Below the pieces are notes generated by a model. That model was not told the origin of the DNA, made no database searches, and saw only the letters and a list, made by a program, of their open reading frames with translations. A stretch of 59,882 bases of DNA. Source: Myxococcales bacterium (lineage in GTDB: Bacteria > Myxococcota > Myxococcia > Myxococcales > Myxococcaceae). How positions within the stretch are numbered: position 1 is the first letter of the stretch; each line of letters begins with the position of its first letter. The translations under genes were made by a program, and so were the position numbers. Of this stretch, positions 17,930-26,771 are shown in pieces. The DNA is taken from NCBI GenBank assembly GCA_016191815.1, contig JACPVI010000031.1, positions 1 to 59,882 of the forward strand. The letters run 5' to 3'.

Positions 17930-18310
17930 CTACCGAGCCAGGCGGATTTCTTTCCCGAACGGCGCCAGCGCCAGGGCCGCCAGCTTGATGTGCTGGATAG
18001 CGAAGGGAATGCCGATCACCGAGACCGCCAGCCCGACCGCCAGCACGATGTGGCTGATGAAGATCCAGATCCCGGCGAAGACCAGCCAGACGATGTTCAG
18101 GCCGAACGAGACTGCGCCCGCGCTGGGCGCCCGGACGATCTCTTTTCCGAACGGCATCAACCCCAGCCCTGCCACCTTGAAGCACTGGGCTCCGAATGGG
18201 ATCCCGACCACGGTCAGGCAGAGCAAGAGCCCACCGAGGAGGTACTCCAGGAAGATCACCAGCCCGCCGCCGAGGACGATCCAGAGGAGGTTGAGGACTA
18301 GCCGCACCAC
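17930..18310 (-). CDS. YccF-domain membrane protein
   Basis: 126 residues, four hydrophobic helices in two repeats, each ending in the diagnostic VVGIPFGAQCFKVAGLGLMP / VIGIPFAIQHIKLAALALAP followed by FGKEI. That duplicated IPF...K....L.PFGKEI motif defines the YccF (DUF307) family of inner-membrane proteins of unknown function. Start is GTG 18310; a second GTG follows directly. It converges with the TonB-like gene. Confidence 0.88.
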   Translation of the reverse strand: MVRLVLNLLWIVLGGGLVIFLEYLLGGLLLCLTVVGIPFGAQCFKVAGLGLMPFGKEIVRAPSAGAVSFGLNIVWLVFAGIWIFISHIVLAVGLAVSVIGIPFAIQHIKLAALALAPFGKEIRLAR

Positions 18311-18347
18311 GGCGCCTTATACCCTTTTCGGAGCTATGATTGTTCCC

Positions 18348-18671
18348 ATGCGGCCAATGCTGCCATTGCTGGCGCTGGGGCTATTCTCCTGCGCGGGCAG
18401 CTCGGCGAGCGTGGCCAATGCGGTGGCAAACACCACCATCGCGCTGATGAGCTCTGGGGCGAGCCGCGCCATGGGCGGCTGTTACGCCTCCTGCCCGACC
18501 GGCACGCGGTGCAACGGCGACACCGGCCTGTGCGATCCGCTCCCCTGCCGCGGCGAGTGCCCCAGCGGATTCGTCTGCGAGGAGATCCCCGGCCGGGCGC
18601 CTCAGTGCGTGCAGGCGCGCCGCCCGCCCGCGGACAACCGCGCGTTCTCGGACGTCCCCGTGCGTCCATGA
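18348..18671 (+). CDS. small Cys-rich lipoprotein
   Basis: 107 residues from ATG 18348 (ATG 18336 would add four). Signal peptide RPMLPLLALGLFSC with lipobox LFSC at Cys15. The mature part has two EGF-like/Cys-rich segments (CYASCPTGTRCNGDTGLC; CRGECPSGFVCEE) of the type common in myxobacterial surface lipoproteins. Function unknown. Its TGA overlaps the ATG of the glycerate kinase (ATGA), implying translational coupling even though the two products work in different compartments. Confidence 0.72.
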   Translation: MRPMLPLLALGLFSCAGSSASVANAVANTTIALMSSGASRAMGGCYASCPTGTRCNGDTGLCDPLPCRGECPSGFVCEEIPGRAPQCVQARRPPADNRAFSDVPVRP

Positions 18672-19828
18672 CTGCCCACGACTCCCGGCCCTTGGTCCTC
18701 ATCGCGCCACAGGAGTTCAAGGGCACCCTTTCGGCGAGAGAGGCTGCGGAGGCCATCGCCCGCGGCCTGCGGCAGTCCATGCCCAGGGTCGAGTTGGACA
18801 TCCTCCCCATCGCCGACGGGGGCCCGGGAACGGTCGAAGCCTTCCTGCGGGCGGGATCCGGGGAGCAGCGGGTGACGCGGGTGAGGGACCCGCTGGGAAG
18901 ACCCGTGGACGCTGCCTGGGGCCTGCTCGACCGCGGCCGCACCGCGGTGATTGAGATGGCGGCCGCGTCGGGGCTCGCGCTGCTGGCCGAGGCCGAGCGA
19001 GATCTCCTGCGCTCCGACACCACCGGCACCGGGGAGTTGATCCGCGCCGCGCTGGACGCAGGCTGCTCGCAGGTTTTAGTGGGAGTGGGCGGCAGCGCCA
19101 CCACCGACGGCGGCGCCGGAGCCGCCAAGGCGCTCGGAGTGTGCTTCCTCGACGCGTCGGGCTCGGAGCTTGCCCCCAACCCGGAATCGCTCCGGAGGCT
19201 CGCTCGCATCGACACCGCAGGGCGCGACCCCCGCCTGGGGTCGGCGGTGCTCAAGGTACTCACCGACGTGCGAAACCCGCTCTGTGGCGCCGAGGGGGCG
19301 GCGCTGGTGTACGGGCCCCAGAAGGGCGCGGACCCCGAGCTGGCCACCGCGCTCGACGCGGTGCTCGAGCGGCTGGCGGCGATCGTCCGCTCGCAGCTCG
19401 GCATCGACATCGAGCACGCCGCAGGAGCGGGCGCCGGGGGTGGCCTGGCCTTCGGGCTGGCCGCGCTATGTGGAGGACAGCTCGTCTCCGGCTTCGAGGC
19501 GGTGTCAGCGGCCCTGAGCCTCTTCGTCCGGGTGCGGAAGTCGAGCCTCGTCCTCACCGGAGAAGGCCGCCTGGATGCGCAGACGGCCTATTTCAAGGGC
19601 CCCTTCGCGCTGGCGCGGCTCGCGCGCATGCAGGGGAAGCCGGTGGTCCTCTTCGCCGGCAGCGTGGCGGGGGCTGCCTCGGCGCGGGAAGCCTTCGACG
19701 AAGTGGTGGCGGTGACGCCGCCGGGGCTCTCGCCGGCGGAAGTGAAGGCGCGCGCCAGCGAGCTGCTCGAACGGGCCGTGGCGGCCTGGTCGGCTCGGGG
19801 CATTCCCTTGAAGGCCAACGGCGCCTGA
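18668..19828 (+). CDS. glycerate 2-kinase (GarK/GlxK type I)
   Basis: 386 residues, the usual length of type I glycerate kinases. Signatures: APQEFKGTLSAREAAEAIARG, AADG-like segment IADGGPGTVEAFL, GVGGSATTDGGAGAAKALG, LTDVRNPLCGAEGAA and TGEGRLDAQT. The enzyme phosphorylates D-glycerate to 2-phosphoglycerate. In most relatives the second motif reads ADGGEGT; here Glu is replaced by Pro, an oddity in an otherwise complete protein. ATG 18668 overlaps the stop of the lipoprotein gene. Confidence 0.88.
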   Translation: MTAHDSRPLVLIAPQEFKGTLSAREAAEAIARGLRQSMPRVELDILPIADGGPGTVEAFLRAGSGEQRVTRVRDPLGRPVDAAWGLLDRGRTAVIEMAAASGLALLAEAERDLLRSDTTGTGELIRAALDAGCSQVLVGVGGSATTDGGAGAAKALGVCFLDASGSELAPNPESLRRLARIDTAGRDPRLGSAVLKVLTDVRNPLCGAEGAALVYGPQKGADPELATALDAVLERLAAIVRSQLGIDIEHAAGAGAGGGLAFGLAALCGGQLVSGFEAVSAALSLFVRVRKSSLVLTGEGRLDAQTAYFKGPFALARLARMQGKPVVLFAGSVAGAASAREAFDEVVAVTPPGLSPAEVKARASELLERAVAAWSARGIPLKANGA

Positions 19829-19921
19829 CAAGATCCCGACCGCCGCGTAGGATGGGCTGCTTTCCCGACTCGCCCGGGCCGGCACCCGAGGGTCACCCTG
19901 AGCTCCCCAGCGTCCCTCGCC

Positions 19922-20473
19922 TTGGCTGTCCTGGCGCTCGCTGCGCAGACGTGCGGGGGCGAGTTGCCGGAGGACCGAGTCTCCCGCGCCAGCAAGGCGC
20001 TGGAGGGAGCCCCCTGTACCATCACCTCTCCCGAGGGTTGGCGCGAGGCTCCCCAAACCAGCGGCGTGCTGTCGCACGTCGTCGAGCCGTACGAGAGGGA
20101 GAACGTGGTGGTGCGCTCCTGGCTTGCGCTCCGGGAGCCCTCGCGCGGCCCGCTGGAGGAGGCGGTGCGCGCCGCCAAGGCCGAGGAGCAGCTTTCGCTG
20201 GGCGAGAGGCCGGAATTCGAATTGGTGCGCGACGGTCGCTTGCCGCTGGCGAAGATGAGCGCCCACCTGCTGGTCTACCGCTACCGGAACTCCGCCGGGG
20301 CGCCGGTGATCCTCAAGTTCCACGCGGTGTACTCGACCGGTTTCCGCACCGTGCACGCGGTGGGGGAGAGCCAGGCCACGATCATCGACGCCCTCCACAC
20401 GCCCTACCGCGAGGCGGGCCTGCACGAGACGCTGATGCGGCCGGCGCTGCAGTCGGTGCGCTGCTCCCGGTGA
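19922..20473 (+). CDS. exported hypothetical protein, DcrB/PsbP-like
   Basis: About 183 residues from TTG 19922; a slightly longer version using an upstream CTG (19898) is possible, and no ATG or GTG fits. The N-terminus is hydrophobic and ends in LALAAQTC, a weak lipobox. The rest (CTITSPEGWREAP; ENVVVRSWLALREPS; APVILKFHAVYSTGFRTVHA) has the strand pattern of DcrB/DUF1795-like small periplasmic proteins. It is 4 bp from the next gene, so probably one operon. Confidence 0.5.
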   Translation: MAVLALAAQTCGGELPEDRVSRASKALEGAPCTITSPEGWREAPQTSGVLSHVVEPYERENVVVRSWLALREPSRGPLEEAVRAAKAEEQLSLGERPEFELVRDGRLPLAKMSAHLLVYRYRNSAGAPVILKFHAVYSTGFRTVHAVGESQATIIDALHTPYREAGLHETLMRPALQSVRCSR

Positions 20474-20477
20474 GGCC

Positions 20478-23195
20478 ATGGCGAGGACCATCGCCATCTC
20501 GGCGCTCGGCGCCGCGCTGCTCGGGTGGCTCCTGGTGGTCGGCGCCAACGTCAACGTGTCGAACGTCCCCGGCGAGCAGGAGGAGGTGGACGTGGCGAGC
20601 GACCCCACCTCGCCTGGGCATCTGATCGCCGGATCCAACGACGTGACCACCGGCGTGCCGCGCGTCAGGGTCTACGAGTCGACCAGCGGCGGGGCGAGCT
20701 GGACGAACGGGCTCCTCGCGCTCCCGAGCGGCTACACCTTCGCGGCCGATCCCGCCCTGGCCTTCGACCGGAACGGCAATGCCTACTTCGCCTTCATCTC
20801 CTACAACATGTCTTGGCAGCTCGGGCTGCACGTGGCCAAGAAGCCGGCGAGCTCGTCGAGCTTTGGCGCTCCGGTCGCGGTCCCGAGCATGCAGGCCGAC
20901 AAGGAGTTCCTCGCCGTCGACGCCAATCCCTCCAGCCCGTGCGTGGATTACGTCTACGTGGCCTGGGACAACAACGAGACGTTCGGCCAGACGCTCCGGC
21001 TCTCGAGGTCGACCAACGGCGGCGCGAGCTTCGACAACCCGCCGAAGGTGAACGACACCGGCACCGCCGCGATTGGCGCCTGCCCGGCCGTGCACCCGGA
21101 CGGAACGGTGCTGGTGGCTTGGGCGGACTACGATGGCAACCGCATCCTCTTCGACCGCTCGGCGGATTGCGGGGTCAGCTTCGGCGCCGACGTGACCGTC
21201 CACACCTGGACCCTGCCAACCGGTGGCGGGCTGTCCTACTACCCAGCTTCCGCGCCCAACCGCGGCATCGGAGTGTTCCCCTACCTCGCGGTGGACCATT
21301 CCTCCGGCAGCCGGCGTGGCCGGGTGTACCTGGCGTACAACGACCTCGGCAATGGGGTGGACATCTTCGTGCGCTACAGCGACGACAAGGGAGTCACCTG
21401 GAGCTCACCCATCCGGGTGAACGACGACGGCCCCGCCCAGAACGACCAGCTGCTCCCGCGGATCGCGGTGGACCCCTCCGGCGGGAACGTCCACCTCATC
21501 TTCCACGACACTCGGAACGATCCGAATCGCAGGAAGACGGACGTCTATTACGCCTCCTCCGCCGACGGGCAGACCTTCGGACCGAACGAGAGGGTGTCCT
21601 CGGCGATGACCGACCAGTCGGGCGCCAGCGCCACCAGCATGGACTACGGGGAGTACACCGGCCTGGCGCTGAGCCCGAACCGCGCGCACGCGTTCTGGAC
21701 GGACAACCGCAGTGGGGACGATGAGATCTACCAGGCGCCGGTCCTCATCGGCCTGGGCATCGACACCGCGTCGCTGCCCAAGGCGTTCGTGGGGAAGGCA
21801 TACTCGACCGCGGCGCTCGCCTCCGGGGGGGCGCCTCCGTACGCCTGGAGCGCCACCGGGCTGCCGGCCACCCTCTCGATGGATCCAGCCTCAGGGGTGA
21901 TCGCCGGGACACCCTCCCCCGCCGACCTGGGGACCCACGCCATCTCGCTGGCGGTCACCGACGCCGCGAATGCGACCGCCGTGCGGTCGCTCTCCCTCGT
22001 CGTGGAGAGGCCTCCGCTTCAGATCGACACCGCGACGCTGCCGGTGGCCAAGGTGGGCCAGCCATACGCCGCCCAGCTCGCGGCCTCGGGAGGGACGCCC
22101 TCCTACTCTTGGAGCGCCGCCTCGCCGCCGCCCTGGCTCAGCCTGGATCAGGCGGGTGGTGCCCTCGCGGGCACGCCTCCGGAGGAGGAAGCTGGAATCC
22201 GGCAGCTCTCGGTGGAGGTGGCCGACTCGGCCGGGGCCCGGGCCAGCCGCACCTTCGTGCTGAAGGTCTCGGGGCTGCCGCTCATGGTCACCGCCGCCAA
22301 CCTCCCGCCCGCCCAGGAGCGCGCCCCCTACTCCGCCTTCGCGTTCCAGAGCCAGGGCGGTGCTCCTCCGATGAGCTGGTCATGGGTACCGGGGTTCACG
22401 CCTCCGGATGCGATGTTCCTCTCGGTCCAGGGAGTGCTTTCGGGCACGCCCGCCAGCGGCACCGCCGGACTTCGGGAGCTGAGGGTGCTCATTCGCGACT
22501 CCGACGTCCCGGTACCGCAGGAAGTGAGCGCCTCCTTCGAGCTGCTCATCCACGGTCCGCCCGTCGCGGATCCCGGCGAGGATCGCACCGTCGATCCCGG
22601 CGTGGTGGCGCTCAACGCCACGAGGTCGAGCGATCCTGCGGGCCGGCCGCTCCGCTACGAGTGGACGGCGCCGCCTGGCGTAGCGCTTTCCGATGCGGCC
22701 AGTCCCACCCCGTCGGTGGCCTTGAAGAAGAGCGCCGGCTACACCTTCGCCTTGGCGGTGAAGAGCTCCGCCGATGTGCAGAGCGCGGTGGCTACGGTGA
22801 CGTACACCGTCAACGAGCTGCCGCCGGTGCCGGTCATCGACGTGGAGAGCGAAGTCCCGGTGGGTGCACGAGTGGTGCTCGACGGGAGCCGATCGAGCGA
22901 CCCGAACGGCGATCCGCTGTCCTACTCCTGGCACTCCGGCGGGAGCCTGCGGGCGGAGCTTTCGGGCACCGCGGGCAGCAGCACCTCTTTCGTCGCCAGC
23001 TCCCCGGGCCAATACACCTTCACCCTCGCGGTGAGCGACGGGAAGGCGACCGCCACCAACGAGGCGACCGTCTCCGCGGTCGGCGCACGAGGCAAAGGCT
23101 GTGGCTGCGCCGGGGCGCCCGCCGAAGCGCTGGCCGCCGCCGGCCTGCTGCTCCTGCTCGGTCATGGCGCGAGGCGCCGTCCCGGCATCCTCTGA
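20478..23195 (+). CDS. secreted BNR/sialidase-like, Ig-like and PKD multidomain protein with MYXO-CTERM tail
   Basis: 905 residues. Signal peptide at 1-25. Residues about 30-420 are a beta-propeller with BNR/Asp-box-like turns (STSGGASW; SDDKGVTWSSPIRV; DHSSGSRRGRVYLAYND). Then three putative-Ig (He_PIG) domains start near residues 422, 512 and 595 (IDTASLPKAFVGKAYSTA; IDTATLPVAKVGQPYAAQ). Two PKD-like domains follow (PVADPGEDRTVDPG; GSRSSDPNGDPLSYSW). It ends KGCGCAG, a hydrophobic helix and ARRR, the layout of MYXO-CTERM sorting tails, predicting surface anchoring. Catalytic activity is doubtful; binding or adhesion is as likely. Confidence 0.8.
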   Translation: MARTIAISALGAALLGWLLVVGANVNVSNVPGEQEEVDVASDPTSPGHLIAGSNDVTTGVPRVRVYESTSGGASWTNGLLALPSGYTFAADPALAFDRNGNAYFAFISYNMSWQLGLHVAKKPASSSSFGAPVAVPSMQADKEFLAVDANPSSPCVDYVYVAWDNNETFGQTLRLSRSTNGGASFDNPPKVNDTGTAAIGACPAVHPDGTVLVAWADYDGNRILFDRSADCGVSFGADVTVHTWTLPTGGGLSYYPASAPNRGIGVFPYLAVDHSSGSRRGRVYLAYNDLGNGVDIFVRYSDDKGVTWSSPIRVNDDGPAQNDQLLPRIAVDPSGGNVHLIFHDTRNDPNRRKTDVYYASSADGQTFGPNERVSSAMTDQSGASATSMDYGEYTGLALSPNRAHAFWTDNRSGDDEIYQAPVLIGLGIDTASLPKAFVGKAYSTAALASGGAPPYAWSATGLPATLSMDPASGVIAGTPSPADLGTHAISLAVTDAANATAVRSLSLVVERPPLQIDTATLPVAKVGQPYAAQLAASGGTPSYSWSAASPPPWLSLDQAGGALAGTPPEEEAGIRQLSVEVADSAGARASRTFVLKVSGLPLMVTAANLPPAQERAPYSAFAFQSQGGAPPMSWSWVPGFTPPDAMFLSVQGVLSGTPASGTAGLRELRVLIRDSDVPVPQEVSASFELLIHGPPVADPGEDRTVDPGVVALNATRSSDPAGRPLRYEWTAPPGVALSDAASPTPSVALKKSAGYTFALAVKSSADVQSAVATVTYTVNELPPVPVIDVESEVPVGARVVLDGSRSSDPNGDPLSYSWHSGGSLRAELSGTAGSSTSFVASSPGQYTFTLAVSDGKATATNEATVSAVGARGKGCGCAGAPAEALAAAGLLLLLGHGARRRPGIL

Positions 23196-23331
23196 CAGGG
23201 ATGCCCGAGCTGGCCCGGGTCGCGTGGAGCGTGCCTGTCCGAATCTCGCGTTTCTCAGAGTGAGACCCGCCGGCACGGGCCTTGCTGGCCCGAGCAGCTT
23301 GCGCCGAGCCGGAGCGCGGAGGGACTCGAGC

Positions 23332-25221
23332 GTGAGCCACCCGAATCGGTTTCCACTTTGGCTGATCCTGTACCTGCTCGCCGCTTGCCCAGGGGCGACC
23401 GACTCGCAGATTGCGGAGTCGTTGAAGGCGGTGACCTCCGACCAGCTCGAGCGCTTCGGCTCGCCGGAGGAGTTCGATGCCTACGTGAACGAGGTACGGT
23501 CCATCCGGGATCAGCGGTCTGGCTGGGGCGGACCCTTCGGTTGCGGCGCCAGCTCGCGAGAGGCGGCCGAGAGCGCCCCGCAGAACGCGGGCCAGGCGGA
23601 CGAGTCCATCACCAACAACCAGGAGTCGGGCGTCGACGAGGGCGACATCGTCAAGGCGGCGGGGGACTACTTCATCATCCTCCGCCGCGGGCGGCTGTTC
23701 ACCGTGCGCCTCCGGGACGCGGGGCAGCCGGCGCTGGCGCCGATCTCCAAGGTCGACGCCTTCCCCGCCGGCTACACTCAGGGCACCTGGTACGACGAGA
23801 TCCTGGTCTACGCCGACCGGGTTGTGGTGATCGGCTTCAGCTACCGGCTGAGCGCGACGGAGATCGGCCTGTTCCGCCTCTCGCCGGAAGGGCGGCTAAG
23901 CCACGAGGCGCACTACTTCCTGCGTTCGAACGACTACTACTCCTCGCGCAACTACGCGAGCCGGCTGGTAGGCGGGAAGCTCGTCTTCTACATGCCGCAC
24001 TACATGTTCGCCTACGACCGGCAGGGAGGCGGAGTGACGCTCCCGGCGATGCGGAGCTGGGTGAAGGGAGACGACGTCACCCCCTGGAAGGACATCCTCT
24101 CCAAGGTCGAGGTGTACAAGCCGGTGCAGCCGAGTTCCTATCCGACCTTGCACACGGTGGTGCAGTGCGACCTCACCGCGGAGACCACCGAGTGCACTGC
24201 CCGCGCGGTGATTGGCCCGTACGCGCGGACCTTCTACGTGTCGCGCGACGCGGTGTACCTGTGGGTGTCGCCGGGCTGGGAGGTCCGCGAGGGCCGTCTC
24301 GAGTCCTTCGTCTACCGATTGCCGCTGCTCGAGGGAGAGGTGACCGCGCTCCGCGCGAGGGGAGGTCCGATCGACCAGTTCTCCTTCCGCGAGGAGCAGG
24401 ACGGTCAGCTCGACGTTCTGTTGCTGGCCGAATCCGGAGGCGACGCGATGTGGCACCCGGAGATCGCCACCGGCGATCTGATGCTCCTCAGGGCGCCGGC
24501 CTCCGCCTTCTCCGGCACCCCGGCTCCGGTCGGGGCCGAGCGCTTCACCCGCCTCCAAGGGCCGAAGAGCTGGAGCATGCAGAATCGGTTCGTGGGCGAG
24601 CACCTCCTCTACGGCACGGGCGGCGGGTGGGTGAGCCGGAATGAGACCGATCGCCGAGTCTTCGTGCTGGAGATCGCCCAGCCCGAAAAGGTCCGCGAGC
24701 TGCCCCTCGAGCACGGCGTCGACCGGATCGAGGTGATGGGGAGCGGTGCGGCGGTGGTGGGCAGCGACGGAACCAATTTGCACTTCTCCGCCGTGGCGCT
24801 CGGGGACGTTCCCGAGGTGCGGAGCACCCATGTCCGGCCCGATTCGGCGCAGGGCGAGACAAGGAGCCACGGCTTCTTCTTCAAGCCGGACGCCCTAGGC
24901 GGCGGCGTGCTCGGCCTGCCGATCCGGCTTGACGGCGATGCCTGGCGGCACCTGCTCTACGGATCGGCGGAGGTGGTCTTCCTCAGGGTCGACAGCGAGC
25001 TTCGCTTCACCCCGATGGGCTCGCTCGCCGCCAGCGAGGAGTCGGCCGACGACCAGTGCAAGGTGTCGTGCGTGGACTGGTATGGCAACGCGAGGCCCAT
25101 CTTCTACCGTGGCCGGATGTTCGCGCTCCTGGGCTACGAGCTGGTGGAAGGCGTCGTCGGAGAGACCGCCGTCTCCGAGTCGGGACGAGTGAGCTACCTC
25201 CTTGCGGGCCAGTCGCTCTGA
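23332..25221 (+). CDS. lipoprotein with C-terminal beta-propeller (Beta_propel family)
   Basis: 629 residues from GTG 23332, preceded by GGAGGG about 9 bp upstream. Signal peptide FPLWLILYLLAAC with lipobox LAAC (Cys19). The diagnostic segment is SITNNQESGVDEGDIVKAAG, almost exactly the conserved start of the Beta_propel (PF09826) family, followed by propeller strands (DEILVYADRVVVIGFSYR; FVGEHLLYGTGGGWVS; WSMQNRFVG). Family function is unknown; a predicted outer-membrane or periplasmic scaffold. Confidence 0.85.
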   Translation: MSHPNRFPLWLILYLLAACPGATDSQIAESLKAVTSDQLERFGSPEEFDAYVNEVRSIRDQRSGWGGPFGCGASSREAAESAPQNAGQADESITNNQESGVDEGDIVKAAGDYFIILRRGRLFTVRLRDAGQPALAPISKVDAFPAGYTQGTWYDEILVYADRVVVIGFSYRLSATEIGLFRLSPEGRLSHEAHYFLRSNDYYSSRNYASRLVGGKLVFYMPHYMFAYDRQGGGVTLPAMRSWVKGDDVTPWKDILSKVEVYKPVQPSSYPTLHTVVQCDLTAETTECTARAVIGPYARTFYVSRDAVYLWVSPGWEVREGRLESFVYRLPLLEGEVTALRARGGPIDQFSFREEQDGQLDVLLLAESGGDAMWHPEIATGDLMLLRAPASAFSGTPAPVGAERFTRLQGPKSWSMQNRFVGEHLLYGTGGGWVSRNETDRRVFVLEIAQPEKVRELPLEHGVDRIEVMGSGAAVVGSDGTNLHFSAVALGDVPEVRSTHVRPDSAQGETRSHGFFFKPDALGGGVLGLPIRLDGDAWRHLLYGSAEVVFLRVDSELRFTPMGSLAASEESADDQCKVSCVDWYGNARPIFYRGRMFALLGYELVEGVVGETAVSESGRVSYLLAGQSL

Positions 25222-25295
25222 GCTGGTGTTCAGAGCCACGTTGCCGCAGGCCCGCGCCTCGATGATGGCTCGCACCGGGGAGGAAAAGGAGGCGG

Positions 25296-25808
25296 CTACT
25301 CCAGGCGAACCAGCCTGTCGCGCACCTGCTCGACGAATCGAAGCAGCGAGCTCAAGTCCTCCACCAGCCCCGGGTGATTCACTCGAACGAGATTCGCCAG
25401 GTCCACGAGCCGCGCGGGGTCGAGGGTCACGGCGTAGGCATTGCGCAGGAAATGGCGAAATCGGCGAAGCTCAGAAAGAGCCGGCAGCCTTTCGCGAGAG
25501 ACGAGCGCAGGACGGAGTGGCTCTAGCGGCATTGCGGCGTGCGCGAAGAGCGCAAGATGCCAATCAGGGCCCTCGGGAAGCTCTCCCTCCAGCGTCCGCA
25601 CGGCCCGGGAGAGGGCGGTTTCAAACGCAGTGAAATAGTGATGCAGCGCCAGCGCCAGCACCGCCGCCGCGGAGCCATCCAGGCCTGCTGCCAACTTTGC
25701 CGCCTGGCGCTCGATCTCCTCGGCCTGCTGCCCGATGGCGGCCTGATCCCGGTGGAGGTCGCGGAGAAGCCGAAGGATCGCCGCGTAGGTCAGCTCCGCT
25801 GCGGTCAT
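25296..25808 (-). CDS. HepT-like protein (toxin-family helical protein)
   Basis: 170 residues, all-helical, with the pairing expected of HepT-like proteins: it overlaps by 4 bp (ATGA) the upstream nucleotidyltransferase gene. The segment ELRRFRHFLRNAYA aligns with the HEPN active-site motif R-X4-H; here the position normally His is Asn, so RNase activity may be weakened or lost. HEPN/MNT pairs act as toxin and antitoxin, the MNT protein AMPylating HepT. The length exceeds classical HepT (about 140), matching a longer HepT-like subfamily. Confidence 0.7.
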   Translation of the reverse strand: MTAAELTYAAILRLLRDLHRDQAAIGQQAEEIERQAAKLAAGLDGSAAAVLALALHHYFTAFETALSRAVRTLEGELPEGPDWHLALFAHAAMPLEPLRPALVSRERLPALSELRRFRHFLRNAYAVTLDPARLVDLANLVRVNHPGLVEDLSSLLRFVEQVRDRLVRLE

Positions 25809-26176
25809 GAGATCTGCCGTCCCTCGCGGGCAACCACTTCACGGAAGCTTTCGTCGAGCTCCTCGTAGCGGAGCAGGTCCACGCGGACGCCCAAAAGTTC
25901 AACGGTCCTCTCTTCGGCGAAACCCGCGCGGCCCGAGGAGATGCCCTCGACGACCAGGTCCACGTCGCTCTGCTCGGTGAACCAGGGAGCGTCGAGAGAG
26001 CCCACCAGCACGATCCGCCTGGCGCCGAATTGATCCCGGAGCATGCGCGCGGCTCGAGGAAGGCGATCCAGGAGTTGGGCACGGCGGTCCTCGCGCGCCT
26101 CAAGCCGCCTCGCCGTCCGCTGGACCAGGTGCTCCGCGGCTCGGTCGAGCTGTTCCTCGGTGAAGGGCACGAGCAA
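25805..26176 (-). CDS. MntA-like minimal nucleotidyltransferase (antitoxin-family)
   Basis: 123 residues of the pol-beta superfamily. The signature is VLVGSLDAPWFTEQSDVDLV, i.e. GS-x10-DVD with both metal-binding Asp residues, plus a third candidate acid in RVDLLRYEELD. In HEPN/MNT modules this protein is the antitoxin that adenylylates its HepT partner, which is encoded directly downstream with an ATGA overlap. The N-terminal 50 residues are an Arg/Glu-rich helix. Confidence 0.75.
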   Translation of the reverse strand: MLVPFTEEQLDRAAEHLVQRTARRLEAREDRRAQLLDRLPRAARMLRDQFGARRIVLVGSLDAPWFTEQSDVDLVVEGISSGRAGFAEERTVELLGVRVDLLRYEELDESFREVVAREGRQIS

Positions 26177-26225
26177 ATAGTAGCGCTTGACGCCGGGTTG
26201 CGCGCGGAGGGCTTACCTTGTGGGC

Positions 26226-26669
26226 ATGCCCCTCACGTGGATCGTCGTCGCCGACGCCGCCACGGCCCGCCTCTTCGAGTCCAGGAGAGCCGGCGCCCGC
26301 TGGCAGCTCCTAAAGGAGTTGAGCAACCCCGAAGGCAGGGCCAAGAGCCGCGACTTCCTCTCCGAGCCGACGGGCGGGCTCCAGAAAGAAGAGGGCTCCA
26401 CCTTTCGCGGAGCGATGCAGCCGCTCTCCATCAAGAAGGTGGAGGCCCAGAGGTTCGCCCGCCTGCTCGCCGAGGCGCTGGACAAGGGCCTGGCCGAAAA
26501 CCGGTACGAGCGGTTGGTGCTGGTCGCCGCCCCGGAGTTCCTGGGGATGCTGCGCGAGGCCCTCCCTCCGCCAGTCGCGAAGCGGGTGCTGAGCGACATC
26601 GCCAAGGACTTCTCCCACGCCGATGCCCGAGAGCTCGAGCGCCGGGTCGGGGAATCCCACCACGTTTAG
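26226..26669 (+). CDS. host-attachment family protein
   Basis: 147 residues. N-terminal TWIVVADAATARLFESRR and the DALDK-like helix (AEALDKGLAENRYERLVLVA) plus the C-terminal SDIAKDFSHADARELERRV match the 'protein required for attachment to host cells' family (PF10116). Despite the family name, it is a small soluble alpha/beta protein found widely in free-living bacteria, role unknown. ATG 26226 gives the canonical start. It is divergent from the MntA/HepT pair with a 49 bp gap. Confidence 0.82.
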   Translation: MPLTWIVVADAATARLFESRRAGARWQLLKELSNPEGRAKSRDFLSEPTGGLQKEEGSTFRGAMQPLSIKKVEAQRFARLLAEALDKGLAENRYERLVLVAAPEFLGMLREALPPPVAKRVLSDIAKDFSHADARELERRVGESHHV

Positions 26670-26771
26670 AGCCAAGCGGAAGAGCGCCGGGGTGAGGGGA
26701 ACCGGAGCCCCACTTCCGGCGTCCACTCCCGGGCCCTGGACGCGTAGGATGCGCCCCGGGGGATTCTCTAG

